Assembly: GCF_001279775.1 (NCBI RefSeq)
Contig: NZ_LGDG01000028.1
Location: 62,001-126,000 of the forward strand
Length of the DNA: 64,000 nt
Direction of reading: 5' to 3'
DNA from: Streptomyces sp. MMG1533
GTDB lineage: Bacteria; Actinomycetota; Actinomycetes; Streptomycetales; Streptomycetaceae
Below, one piece after another: positions 15,584 to 23,584 of the stretch. The notes beneath the pieces were generated by a model that worked only from the letters and a program-made list of their open reading frames with translations, was not told the origin of the DNA and did no database searches. Position numbers and translations under genes: made by a program. Position 1 is the first letter of the stretch. Every line of letters starts with the position of its first letter.

Positions 15584-17845
15584 ATGTCACCCACAGACAC
15601 CAGCGAAGAAGGAGGGGAAACCGCCGCTCCGGGGGTACTGCGGCGGCTGGGGGAGTGGTGCGCGCGGCACTTCGTGATCGTCATCGTGGCCTGGCTCGTG
15701 GCCCTGGGGGCGCTGCAGGCCCTGAACCACTCATACGGCGGCACCTACTCCGACAACTTCTCCCTCCCCGGCGTGCAGTCCCAGGAGGGCCTCGACGTCC
15801 TGAAGCAGCACGACCCGGCGGCGGGCGGCTACAGCAGCCAGATCGTCCTGCACGACGGGCAGAAAGCCCTGACCTCGCTGAGCTCGCAGATGTCCACGAC
15901 CGTCGGCGACCTGCAGAAGCTGCCGCACGTCCTGGCCGTCCAGAACCCGTTGTCCGGCCAGGCGTCGAAGGTCGGCCCGATCACGTCGGACGGAAAGACG
16001 GCGTACATCACGGTCCGGTTCGACGTACAGCCCTCCACCCTCGGCGACGACTACCTGGACGGCGTGGACGACGCCGTCAAGCCGCTCCGCACGGCCGGTG
16101 CCGAGGTCGAGTACGGCGGTCCGCTCGGCGAACTGGCCAGGCCCGCAGCCGACGACCGGGTGAGCGAACTGATCGGCTTCGCGGTGGCGATCGTCGTCCT
16201 GCTGGTCGGCTTCGGCAGCGTCATCGCGGCCGGGCTGCCCCTGCTGACCGCCCTGATCAGCGTCATCGGCGGGCTGGCCTGCCTCGGTCTGCTCGCCGCC
16301 GCCTTCACCTTCGCCACCGTCTCACCCACCCTGGCCACGATGATCGGGCTCGGCGTCGGCATCGACTACGCCCTGTTCCTGATCACCCGTCACCGGCAGA
16401 ACCTCATGGACGGCAAGGATCCCGTCCGCTCCGCGGGGCAGGCCGCCGCCACCAGCGGCCGCGCCGTCCTGGTCTCCGGCTGCACGGTGATCGTCGCCCT
16501 CGCCGGGTTGTCCGCGTCCGGGGTGTCCTTCATCAGCAAACTCGGGGTGGCCGCCGCCGTGACGGTCGTCTCGGCCGTGCTGGGCGCGTTGACCTTGGTT
16601 CCGGCGCTGCTGGGCCTCATCGGCACCCGCATCGACCGGTACCGGGTGAAGCACCCGGTCGCCGAGACCGACGCCGCCGCGGGCGCCGCGTCCCAGGGCA
16701 CCTGGCACCGCTACGCCCAGCGGGTCGCGCGGCGGCCGTGGCGCTTCCTGGCCGCGGGCGTCACGACCGTCGTCATCCTCGCCATCCCGGTCCTGTCCAT
16801 CCAGCTCGGCCACATCGGCGACGGTGCCGACCCCACGTCCTTCACCGACCGGCGGGCCTACGACCTGATGACCGACGCCTTCGGGCCGGGCTCCAACGGC
16901 CCCCTCACCGTCGTCATCGACCAGACCTCCGCATCGGCGTCACAACGCGACACCCTCACCTCCCAGGCGCAGAAGACCCTCGACTCGGTCGCCGGCGCCT
17001 CCACGGTCACCCAGCTGACACCCACCCAGGACGGTGACGTCCTCCTCGCCACGGTCTACTCGAAGGAGTCCCCGCAGAGCGCCACGACCACCGACCTGAC
17101 CAACCGTCTGGTCGACGACACCCTGCCCGACGCGGTCTCCGGTACGGACGCCAAGGGTTATGTCACCGGGACGACCGCGGCCCAGGTCGACTTCCGGGAC
17201 ATCGTCGCGAGCCGGCTGCCCCTCATCATCGGTGTCGTCGTCGCCCTGTCCTTCCTGATCATCCTCATCGTCTTCCGCGGTCTGCTCGTCGCGCTCAAGG
17301 CGGCCGTCCTCAACGTGCTCTCGATCTCCGCCTCGTACGGCGTCGTCGTCGCCGTCTTCCAGTGGGGCTGGGGCGGGCCAGCGCTCGGCGTCTCCGGCAA
17401 GGTGCCCATCGAGAGCTACGTGCCGATGATGATGTTCGCGATCATCTTCGGGCTCAGCATGGACTACGAGATCTTCCTGCTCTCCCGCGTCCACGAGGCC
17501 TGGCTGCGCACCGCGGACGCCAAGGCATCGGTCGCCCACGCCCTGGAGATCACCGCGCGGGTCATCACCTGCGCCGCGCTGATCATGGTGAGCGTCTTCG
17601 CGGCCTTCATCGTCAGCGACAACATCGTGGTGAAGATGCTGGGGCTGGGCCTGGCGGTGAGCGTGCTCATCGACGCCACCGTCGTACGGCTGCTGATGGT
17701 CCCCGCGGTGATGACCCTGCTGGGACGGCACGCCTGGTGGACACCCCGCCTGCTGGACCGGTTCCTCCCGCACATCGACACCGAGGGCGAACAGGAGAGC
17801 GTCAGTGAGCCTCCGGACGCCTGGGCGCGAGGACGAGCATCGTGA
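15584..17845 (+). CDS. MMPL/RND-family transporter
   Basis: 753 residues from ATG 15584; ATG 15542 is an alternative. The protein has the MMPL layout: one N-terminal helix (about 26-45), an extracytoplasmic domain with SDNFSLPGVQSQEGLDVLKQ, then a bundle of five helices containing GLGVGIDYALFLITRHRQ. The same plan repeats in the second half (IIFGLSMDYEIFLLSRVHEAW). The paired Asp-Tyr motifs are the proton relay of RND/MMPL exporters. The likely role is export of a lipid or natural product, or self-resistance. The last 44 bases overlap the convergent PP2C gene. Confidence 0.9.
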   Translation: MSPTDTSEEGGETAAPGVLRRLGEWCARHFVIVIVAWLVALGALQALNHSYGGTYSDNFSLPGVQSQEGLDVLKQHDPAAGGYSSQIVLHDGQKALTSLSSQMSTTVGDLQKLPHVLAVQNPLSGQASKVGPITSDGKTAYITVRFDVQPSTLGDDYLDGVDDAVKPLRTAGAEVEYGGPLGELARPAADDRVSELIGFAVAIVVLLVGFGSVIAAGLPLLTALISVIGGLACLGLLAAAFTFATVSPTLATMIGLGVGIDYALFLITRHRQNLMDGKDPVRSAGQAAATSGRAVLVSGCTVIVALAGLSASGVSFISKLGVAAAVTVVSAVLGALTLVPALLGLIGTRIDRYRVKHPVAETDAAAGAASQGTWHRYAQRVARRPWRFLAAGVTTVVILAIPVLSIQLGHIGDGADPTSFTDRRAYDLMTDAFGPGSNGPLTVVIDQTSASASQRDTLTSQAQKTLDSVAGASTVTQLTPTQDGDVLLATVYSKESPQSATTTDLTNRLVDDTLPDAVSGTDAKGYVTGTTAAQVDFRDIVASRLPLIIGVVVALSFLIILIVFRGLLVALKAAVLNVLSISASYGVVVAVFQWGWGGPALGVSGKVPIESYVPMMMFAIIFGLSMDYEIFLLSRVHEAWLRTADAKASVAHALEITARVITCAALIMVSVFAAFIVSDNIVVKMLGLGLAVSVLIDATVVRLLMVPAVMTLLGRHAWWTPRLLDRFLPHIDTEGEQESVSEPPDAWARGRAS

Positions 17846-18911
17846 CGTCGTCGTTGAGGGCCCTGCTGTACCGGACGAGGTCCGCCCACACGCCCACCGC
17901 AAGGGCGCCCGGATCGTCGTGGTCGAGGTCCGTGAGGCGCTCGCTCAGCGGATAGAAGACGCCGGCCGCGTCCCTGGCCTCGCTGACCCCGTCGGAGGCG
18001 AGGAAGAGCCGGTCGCCGGGCCGCAGCGGCACCGTGCGGCCGACCGGCGGCACGGCGTCGGACAGTCCGAGACCGAGCGGGCTGCCGGCCGGGACGTCCA
18101 GCTCGACGACCCGCCCGTCCCGCAGCAGCAGGGGCGTGGGATGCCCGCACGCCACGATCCGCACCGCCCGCCCGTCCGTGGCGAACTCCAGCAGCACGGC
18201 CGTCGCGAACAGCTCGGAGTGCCGTTCGCCCGCCGAGTCCAGCTCGAGTCTGCGGTCCAGCCGGGCGGCCACCGCCTCCGGGTCCGGCTGGTCGAGCACC
18301 GCCTCCCGGAACGCCCCCAGCAGTGCGGCGACCGTCGCGACGGCCGACAGCCCGTGCCCCTGCACATCACCCATGACCGCCCGTACGCCGAAGGGCCCCT
18401 CCCGCACGTCGAAGAAATCGCCCCCGACCAGCGTCCCGCGCTGCGCCGCCCGATACAGGCCCGCACACCGCACGGGCCCCACACACGGCGGCAGCGGCGG
18501 CATCACGGCGTGCTGCGCGGCCTGAGCCACCGCCCGCTCGGTGACCAGCTGGGCGTCCCGATGACTGCGGACGAACGACACGAACACGCTCAGCGCCGCC
18601 ACGAAGCAGACGGTGAGCAGATCGGTGCTGCCGGGATCGTTCAGGTGAAAGGCCGGCACGAACAGCACCGCCACGACCAGAGCGCCGAGCACTGCCGTCG
18701 CCGCCGGCCCGTACGACAGAACGGCGAGCGGCGGGATGGCCCCCAGCATGAACCCGATGTCCAGCGGCTCGGAACTGACCAGGGTCGCCCCGCACACCCC
18801 CGCCAGCAGAGCGGCCGGCAGCACCCGCACCCAGCGCGGCGGAGGCGCGCCCCGCAGCCAGCCACGCCGGTCCCGGTCGGGGCGCGACATCCGGCCGCGC
18901 ACTGTGCTCAC
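17802..18911 (-). CDS. Membrane-anchored PP2C/SpoIIE-family serine/threonine phosphatase
   Basis: 369 residues from a GTG at 18911; ATG 18890 is possible. Three to four N-terminal membrane helices (about 27-125: VLPAALLAGVCGATLV, IGFMLGAIPPLAVLSYG, VVAVLFVPAFHL, VCFVAALSVFVSFV) precede the SpoIIE domain. Metal-ligand motifs are GGDFFDV, VMGDVQGHGLSAV, ACGHPTPLLL and LFLASDGVSEARD. Enzymes of this type dephosphorylate anti-sigma-factor antagonists, releasing sigma factors. No sensor domain other than the membrane part is evident. Confidence 0.9.
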   Translation of the reverse strand: MSTVRGRMSRPDRDRRGWLRGAPPPRWVRVLPAALLAGVCGATLVSSEPLDIGFMLGAIPPLAVLSYGPAATAVLGALVVAVLFVPAFHLNDPGSTDLLTVCFVAALSVFVSFVRSHRDAQLVTERAVAQAAQHAVMPPLPPCVGPVRCAGLYRAAQRGTLVGGDFFDVREGPFGVRAVMGDVQGHGLSAVATVAALLGAFREAVLDQPDPEAVAARLDRRLELDSAGERHSELFATAVLLEFATDGRAVRIVACGHPTPLLLRDGRVVELDVPAGSPLGLGLSDAVPPVGRTVPLRPGDRLFLASDGVSEARDAAGVFYPLSERLTDLDHDDPGALAVGVWADLVRYSRALNDDVTMLVLAPRRPEAH

Positions 18912-18926
18912 ACCCCAACGCTCCTA

Positions 18927-18959
18927 CGTCGGCCCCCGCACCGCATGCGGGGGCCGACG
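18927..18959. terminator. Perfect 14-bp stem-loop, probable terminator
   Basis: CGTCGGCCCCCGCA and TGCGGGGGCCGACG are exact inverted repeats around the loop CCGCA. It lies between the GH64 gene stop and the start of the phosphatase gene, both on the minus strand, so it most likely terminates GH64 transcription; it has no T-tract, as is common in Streptomyces. Confidence 0.65.
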
Positions 18960-18980
18960 GTCGTGCCCATGCCCGGCCCG

Positions 18981-19056
18981 GGGCCTGTCCGGCGGAGCAT
19001 GCCGCAGACGCGGGGCTCGCACGCCGATCTGCGGCGTTGTCGTCGGACAGGCCCTA
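18981..19056. repeat. 76-bp palindromic repeat element, internally deleted copy
   Basis: It runs from GGGCCTGTCCGGCGGA to GGACAGGCCCTA and shares GCCGCAGACGCGGGG and CGCCGATCTGCGGCGT with the element at 15053-15160 (reverse orientation), but the second half is missing. Its end supplies the TAG stop (19054-19056) of the GH64 gene, the same arrangement as at 15159. Confidence 0.75.
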
Positions 19057-20244
19057 GAACGGCGTGAGCGTCAGCCGTATCCCCGTGGGTGCCGTGTCCT
19101 GGATGTACGAGGCGAAGTCGGCCACGTCGTCGAAGGCGAAGCCGTACGCCCTGCCGTCCTCGGTGACCGCGTGCAGCGCCTTCGCGTAGTGGTTGGTGAG
19201 CGCGGTGCGGTAGAACGCGGCGGCGTCGGTCGTCGGCTGGGCTGCCGCGCTCAGCAGGGTCGAGCGGTTGAACCCGGCGCCGAGCACGGCGGCGACCGGG
19301 CCGGTGGTGCCGTCGTTCGGCGCGGCGAGGTTCCCGTCGCAGAACAGCACGTCCCGGGTGGACGGCCTGGCGAAGGAGACGGATGCGGGCCCCTCGAAGG
19401 TCAGCCGGTCGCCGCGCACCCGGCCGGTGAAGGCGCCGGCGTTCGTGGTGACCGTGAGGTCTCTGCCCGTGTACGTGCTCCACACCTCGTCGATGTACGG
19501 CGCGAGGTAGTTCTCGGGGAACAGGCCGGCGTCCAGTCCGTGACCGGGTGCGATGACCCGCCGGTCGTCCACGACCAGCGGCGCGAACTCCGCCACCTGC
19601 CGTACGGCCGCGAAGGCGTCCGCGCGTCCCGCGGACCGCAGCGTGCCGGTCGTCTGGTCCTTGGCGCCGGTCAGGCGGATGCTCATCGGCACGCTGAACA
19701 TGTCCACCATCGTGGTGTTGCAGAACATGCCGGAGGAGTTGTGCGTGAACTCGGCACAGTCGTGCAGCACCGGGTAGTTGGGGTCCGAGGTCACCCAGCC
19801 GGCCGGATACTGCAGCGCGGCGTTGCCGGCTCCGTCCGTGACGGCCTTGAACTTCAGCTTCTCGCCGAGCGACACATAGATGCGGCCGGACAGGTAGGGG
19901 AGCGACAGCCGGGTCTCGCCGCTGCCGGCCAGGCTGATCGCGTAGTCGGTGTAGCCGTCGGCGCCGTTGTCGGACAGGGCGATCGGAGCGACCGTCCCCT
20001 CGGGGGTGACGCGCACCTGCCGGCCGTCCAGGTTGCCCACGATGTAGACGTGGACGTTCGTGTTGCCGAAGGAACCGCTGCTGTTGACGATCGTCAACGG
20101 GAGGGCGCCGGCGGCTGTTTCGGCGGGAGTGTCCGCGAGGGCGTAAGGGCCCATCGCGGCGACGGCGGGAGCGGCCACCGCGGCTCCGCCGAGGGCGACG
20201 AGGAGCTTGCGGCGGCCGAGGTCGCGCTGGTGACGAGGTGTCAT
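19054..20244 (-). CDS. Secreted glycoside hydrolase family 64 beta-1,3-glucanase
   Basis: 396 residues. The N-terminus has a twin-arginine-like signal (DLGRRKLLVALGGAAVAAP) ending ALADTP. The mature region contains LPLTIVNSSGSFGNTNVHVYIVG, DCAEFTHN-SGMFCNTTMVDMFSVPMSI and FCDGNLAAPND, which fit GH64 laminaripentaose-producing glucanases; acidic residues in this region serve catalysis in the family. It would hydrolyse fungal beta-1,3-glucan outside the cell. It has no carbohydrate-binding module and ends at a TAG within a repeat element. A LacI-type palindrome sits upstream at 20301-20314. Confidence 0.88.
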   Translation of the reverse strand: MTPRHQRDLGRRKLLVALGGAAVAAPAVAAMGPYALADTPAETAAGALPLTIVNSSGSFGNTNVHVYIVGNLDGRQVRVTPEGTVAPIALSDNGADGYTDYAISLAGSGETRLSLPYLSGRIYVSLGEKLKFKAVTDGAGNAALQYPAGWVTSDPNYPVLHDCAEFTHNSSGMFCNTTMVDMFSVPMSIRLTGAKDQTTGTLRSAGRADAFAAVRQVAEFAPLVVDDRRVIAPGHGLDAGLFPENYLAPYIDEVWSTYTGRDLTVTTNAGAFTGRVRGDRLTFEGPASVSFARPSTRDVLFCDGNLAAPNDGTTGPVAAVLGAGFNRSTLLSAAAQPTTDAAAFYRTALTNHYAKALHAVTEDGRAYGFAFDDVADFASYIQDTAPTGIRLTLTPF

Positions 20245-20300
20245 GTGGGGGTTCCCCTCTGGTACTTGGGCATGTGCGTGGGCGTTCCCGCACCTGGTGC

Positions 20301-20314
20301 TGAGAGCGCTCTCA
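20301..20314. promoter_or_regulatory. LacI-family-type operator upstream of GH64 glucanase
   Basis: TGAGAGCGCTCTCA is a perfect 14-bp palindrome 57 bases before the GH64 start. It has the central CG and the TGnnAnCG half-site form of LacI-family sites and differs from the cellobiose-regulator (CebR) box TGGGAGCGCTCCCA at one base per half. A looser inverted repeat AGAGCG-N7-CGCTCT follows at 20369-20387. Confidence 0.6.
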
Positions 20315-20553
20315 TGCCGTGGCCGGGCCCGATGCTACGGACGGCGGCCGTCCGGGCCCAGGGCACGGAGAGCGTTTAATTCGCTCTTAAGGGCCGCTTA
20401 ATCGGTGTACCGTGAGGCGCCACGCCCGGAGACCGACGGAAGGAGGCGAGTGCCGTGCAGTGCACAACCACCCAGCGCTCCCTTTCCGTTGCCCCGGCGT
20501 GCTTCGCCTGACCGGGAGCGCTCCACGCAGCATGCATCCCGGAGGACACACCC

Positions 20554-21450
20554 ATGACCGATCCGGTCATCCGCGCGCTCGACGAGCGCGACGCCCAGCT
20601 CTTCGACGCCCTGCCCGACCCGCTCGGCGCACGTGAGGGACACCGGACCACCCGGCACCGCCCCGACTGGAAGCGGGTCGCCCTGCGCGACGGCGCGGTC
20701 GTGGCGCGCGGCGCCTGGTGGGGCGGACCCGACGACCCCGAACCCCTCAACATCAACTGGTTCGACGTGGCCGAAGGCGAGGAGGAGGCAGGCGCCGAAC
20801 TCCTGCGCACCGCCCCCTGGCAGGTCGAACTCGAACTGAACCTGCCCGGGGGCTGGCGCGAGGCACCCGCCCTGCGCGCCGCCGCCGAAACCCGCTTCAC
20901 CGCCGCCCGCAAGGCCGGATACGAACTCCTGGTGGAACGCTTCCTGTACCGGTGGACACCGGAGTGCGGCCTGCCCGAACGGCCCGGCCGTCTCGTCTTC
21001 CGCCCCGAACCGGACGACGAGGTCTTCCGCGACGCCCTGCGCCGCATCCACTCCGTCACCCTGGACGTCCACGCCCTGCGGGCCATCGAGGAGGGCGGAG
21101 TCGACCAGGCGGCCCAGGAGGAACTCGACTTCTTCCACTGGTGCCCGTCGCCTCGGGAGTGGTGGCAGGTGGCTTACACCCGGCAGGGAGACCCGGTGGG
21201 CATCCACATTCCGACGCACAACCCGTCGGGCCCCTGCATCGGCTTCATCGGGGTCCTGCCGGAGCAGCGAGGACGGGGCTACGCCTACGACCTCCTGGCG
21301 GAGTGCACCCACTTCCTGGTCGAGCGGGGCGCGGAGTTCGTCACGGCCGCCACGGACCAGGGCAACTTCCCGATGGCCGCCAACTTCGCCAAGGCGAACT
21401 ACCCCGTCGTACGGGAACGCATCAACTTCCAGGCGCCCCGCATCGGTTGA
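20554..21450 (+). CDS. GNAT-family N-acetyltransferase
   Basis: 298 residues. The C-terminal half (about 170-295) is a GNAT fold with the acetyl-CoA loop in FIGVLPEQRGRGYAYDLLAEC and the late strand AATDQGNFPMAANFAKANY. The N-terminal half, with MTDPVIRALDERDAQLFDAL and LNINWFDVAEG, is a second, degenerate GNAT-like unit, so the protein is probably a tandem GNAT. The substrate is unknown. A 9-bp repeat begins at its stop and gives five in-frame UGA codons. Confidence 0.82.
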   Translation: MTDPVIRALDERDAQLFDALPDPLGAREGHRTTRHRPDWKRVALRDGAVVARGAWWGGPDDPEPLNINWFDVAEGEEEAGAELLRTAPWQVELELNLPGGWREAPALRAAAETRFTAARKAGYELLVERFLYRWTPECGLPERPGRLVFRPEPDDEVFRDALRRIHSVTLDVHALRAIEEGGVDQAAQEELDFFHWCPSPREWWQVAYTRQGDPVGIHIPTHNPSGPCIGFIGVLPEQRGRGYAYDLLAECTHFLVERGAEFVTAATDQGNFPMAANFAKANYPVVRERINFQAPRIG

Positions 21451-21488
21451 ACCGGCTGAACTGGTTGAACTGGTTGAACCGGTTGAGG
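21445..21488 (+). repeat. 9-bp tandem repeat (about 4.9 units) over the GNAT stop codon
   Basis: Units GGTTGAACC, GGCTGAACT, GGTTGAACT, GGTTGAACC, GGTTGAGG follow one another. The period is nine and in phase with the gene, so UGA recurs at 21448, 21457, 21466, 21475 and 21484. Confidence 0.95.
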
Positions 21489-21581
21489 TCTTCCCGGCGC
21501 CGGCAGACGGTTCGGGCCGTCTGTCAGTGCCGGGTGGCATGCTGATCGCCGGGTGGATCGGCAGTGGGCGACGGAGGCGCG

Positions 21582-21914
21582 GTGGGGTTCGACGGCGAGG
21601 TCTGGCGGGTGCGCAGCGGCGACGTGGCGGTCGGGGAGATCGTGATCGACGACGTCGACTTTCCGTGGCTCGCGGGCCGGTTCACGGCCGGTCCGGCGTA
21701 CGCCGCGGTCCAGGAGCTGTTCGCCCGCGAACTCGCCCTGGCGGACCGGGACGACGAGGACCACTGGAAGGAGTGGGAGGCGGCCTACGACGAGGTCCGG
21801 CGCCGCGTGTCGCTGTCCGCGCCAGACGGCCCGGTCCCCGAGTTCCTGCTGCACATCGAGGGCGACCGGGCCTGGTTCCGGTGGAGCGACGAGCCGTTCG
21901 ACGACGAGGGGTGA
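21582..21914 (+). CDS. Hypothetical protein (110 aa)
   Basis: Read from GTG 21582, four bases after GGAGG; GTG 21564 in the same frame adds six residues. The protein is acidic with a regular mix of strands and helices (VWRVRSGDVAVGEIVIDDVDFPWLAGRFTAG; ELFARELALADRDDEDHWKEWEAAYDEVRRRV; LLHIEGDRAWFRWSDEPF). No family is recognised. The N-terminal 'phosphate-strand' look and C-terminal FLLHIEGDRAWFRWS ending resemble small actinomycete hypothetical proteins often annotated only as such. It converges on the oxidoreductase gene at 21935. Confidence 0.65.
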   Translation: MGFDGEVWRVRSGDVAVGEIVIDDVDFPWLAGRFTAGPAYAAVQELFARELALADRDDEDHWKEWEAAYDEVRRRVSLSAPDGPVPEFLLHIEGDRAWFRWSDEPFDDEG

Positions 21915-21934
21915 GCGAGAGGCCCGGGGGTGGG

Positions 21935-22816
21935 TCAGCCGGCGTCCACCAGGCTCTCGGCCGCCGCGAGGATCTCGGTGACCCGCAGTCCGAAGCGGGC
22001 GTCGCAGGCGTGCGGACGGCCGGTGCGGGCGGATTCGAGCAGGGCGTCCGCAGCACGGGAGAAGGCGGTGAGGACTCCCTCGGAGCTCTCCGGAAACAGC
22101 GTCACCCCGGCCTCGCCCCTCAGCTCCACGACGGCTCCCGCCGCCGCGGGCGGTGCGGTGAGGCTCAGCGTCAGTGTGCTCGACGCGCCGCCCACGTGGT
22201 CGAGGACCAGGTGCACGGTGTCACCCGGGCCGTGCGCGGCCGCCGCCACCCGCCTGACGTCGCCGAGCACCGGCAACAGCACCGACAGCGCATGCGGGCC
22301 CACGTCCCACAGGGCGCCCTTCTCACGCCGCCACGGCGAGTCGGCGAAGGGGCTGTCACCGGTGAACACCGAGCCCAGCCACTCGGCCCGTCCGGTGAAC
22401 CAGCCCTCCGCGCCCGCCTGTTCGGCGATCCACGTCTCGGTCTCCGACTGGAAGCGCGTGGTGAAGAAGACGACCGAGGCGACACCGGCCGCCTCGACGG
22501 CCTCGACCACGGCCCGACCCTCGTCCACGGTCGCGGCGAGCGGCTTGTCCAGCAGCAGATGACACCCGGCCCGCGCGGCCCGCACCGCGAGCTCCGCCTG
22601 TACGGCCGGGGGCAGGGCCACGGCCACGGCGTCCACGTCGGTGAACAGCGCGTCGACATCGTCGTAGGCACGCGTGCCGTACAGGTCGGCCAGCTCCTTG
22701 GCCGCGTCCGTGCGACGGCCCCACACCCCGACGAAGTCCAGCCCGTCGTGCCCGCCGAGAGCGGGGGCGTGGGCCATCCGGGCCCAGGGACCGGTACCGA
22801 GCAGTCCGATGCGCAT
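21935..22816 (-). CDS. Gfo/Idh/MocA-family NAD(P)-dependent oxidoreductase
   Basis: 293 residues from ATG 22816. The Rossmann fingerprint is MRIGLLGTGPWARMAHAPAL (1-20). The family motif LLLDKPLAATVDEG (about residues 87-100) carries the conserved EKP-type lysine (here DKP), and WDVGPHALSVLLPVLGD supplies the catalytic histidine region of the C-terminal domain. Members oxidise or reduce sugars, inositols and related compounds; the substrate is not apparent. It is slightly shorter than the usual 330-380 residues. Confidence 0.88.
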   Translation of the reverse strand: MRIGLLGTGPWARMAHAPALGGHDGLDFVGVWGRRTDAAKELADLYGTRAYDDVDALFTDVDAVAVALPPAVQAELAVRAARAGCHLLLDKPLAATVDEGRAVVEAVEAAGVASVVFFTTRFQSETETWIAEQAGAEGWFTGRAEWLGSVFTGDSPFADSPWRREKGALWDVGPHALSVLLPVLGDVRRVAAAAHGPGDTVHLVLDHVGGASSTLTLSLTAPPAAAGAVVELRGEAGVTLFPESSEGVLTAFSRAADALLESARTGRPHACDARFGLRVTEILAAAESLVDAG

Positions 22817-22866
22817 GCCGCCGCCTCTCAACGCCGTACCACCTGGTGACGACCGGTGCCGGATGG

Positions 22867-22906
22867 CCGCCCGGTCGGGTGTGAGCGTGTCACACCGACC
22901 GGGCGG
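22867..22906. terminator. 17-bp hairpin with one bulge
   Basis: CCGCCCGGTCGG-G-TGTGA pairs with TCACACCGACCGGGCGG around the loop GCGTG. It lies upstream of the oxidoreductase gene and downstream of the tnpA remnant (both minus strand). It may be a terminator for transcripts entering from the IS remnant, or a leader structure. Confidence 0.5.
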
Positions 22907-22953
22907 ACGCGCAAGCCCCCCGAGGCCCGGCATGACGGTGGGCCGGGGCGGCG

Positions 22954-23250
22954 TCACGAGACCGGTGACATTGCCGGTCCCCGCTCCAGGGGCGCCCGCC
23001 GACAGTGGCACGACCACCAGTCGGCAACTTTCGGCGGGAAGTTCACGAGCAGGTGGACGTGGTTGTTCTCGCCGTTGAAGTCGACCAGCTCGCATTCGAA
23101 GCCGGCGCAGACGGCCCGCATGATCTCTTCCATGCGCGTCAGGTGGGCGTCCTTGCAAACCTTGTGCCGGTACCTCGTCACGAAAACCAAGTGGGCGTGA
23201 AGGACGAAAGCACAGTGCCGACCAGTACGGATGCTCTGATGCTCAGCCAT
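22954..23250 (-). pseudogene. tnpA: IS200/IS605-family transposase TnpA, 3'-truncated
   Basis: The frame starts at ATG 23250 and reads 98 residues. Residues 1-76 are a good HUH transposase: HLVFVTRYRHKV near the start and the HUH pair in NNHVHLLVNFPPK (H64, H66). After residue 76 (about base 23023) the homology stops and unrelated sequence (DWWSCHCRR...) follows. The catalytic tyrosine, normally near residue 125-130, is missing. The enzyme cannot therefore cleave DNA and the gene is dead. Confidence 0.88.
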
Positions 23251-23382
23251 AAACCAACTGCAGTAGCGTGCAGGTAAGACCGGTACTCGTACCGGCCCAG
23301 CGCGGTGAAGCAGGAACCCACCGAGACGGTCAGCCGACCGTGGTAGGAATCCCCGGGCTTTAGCCCGGGGAGCGGAAGTCAA
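23023..23382. mobile_element. Remnant of an IS605-type element (tnpA 5' part, tnpB tail, right end)
   Basis: From left to right: truncated tnpA (minus strand); then, on the plus strand, the last codons of tnpB (23278-23346, SAVKQEPTETVSRPW followed by TAG); then the right-end hairpin CCCCGGGCT-TT-AGCCCGGGG (23351-23370) and GGAAGTCAA. The order matches an IS605 element with divergent tnpA/tnpB in which the whole body of tnpB has been deleted. The hairpin is the 3' end that in intact elements also forms the guide-RNA scaffold. Confidence 0.8.
23351..23370 (+). ncRNA. Right-end stem-loop, vestige of an omega-RNA/RE hairpin
   Basis: A 9-bp perfect stem (CCCCGGGCT/AGCCCGGGG) with a two-base loop follows five bases after the tnpB stop. 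In intact IS605/IS607 elements the transcript of this end is the omega RNA that guides TnpB. Without tnpB it is probably only a fossil. Confidence 0.45.
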
Positions 23383-23460
23383 GAGCAGTTCCTGTGCCCG
23401 CTGCCCCGGCCGAGCCTGACGATCGAGGAGTACCGCGGCAACTGCCCGCACGGCACCTGA
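23383..23460 (+). pseudogene. C-terminal gene fragment directly abutting the IS remnant
   Basis: Twenty-five sense codons followed by TGA read EQFLCPLPRPSLTIEEYRGN and then CPHGT, a plausible natural protein end with two cysteines. It begins exactly where the IS right end finishes and has no start of its own. I do not recognise the family. The interpretation is that the IS inserted into, or deleted up to, this gene. Confidence 0.4.
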
Positions 23461-23584
23461 CGGCGCCGACGGCATTGTGCCGGTGCACGGGCCCCAGCCC
23501 GGAACGCTGGGCACCGGCACAAGCCGTCCACCCGTTCGGACGTGCGGCTTCCGCCTCTCATTACGGCTGAGTAACGTCGCGGGA

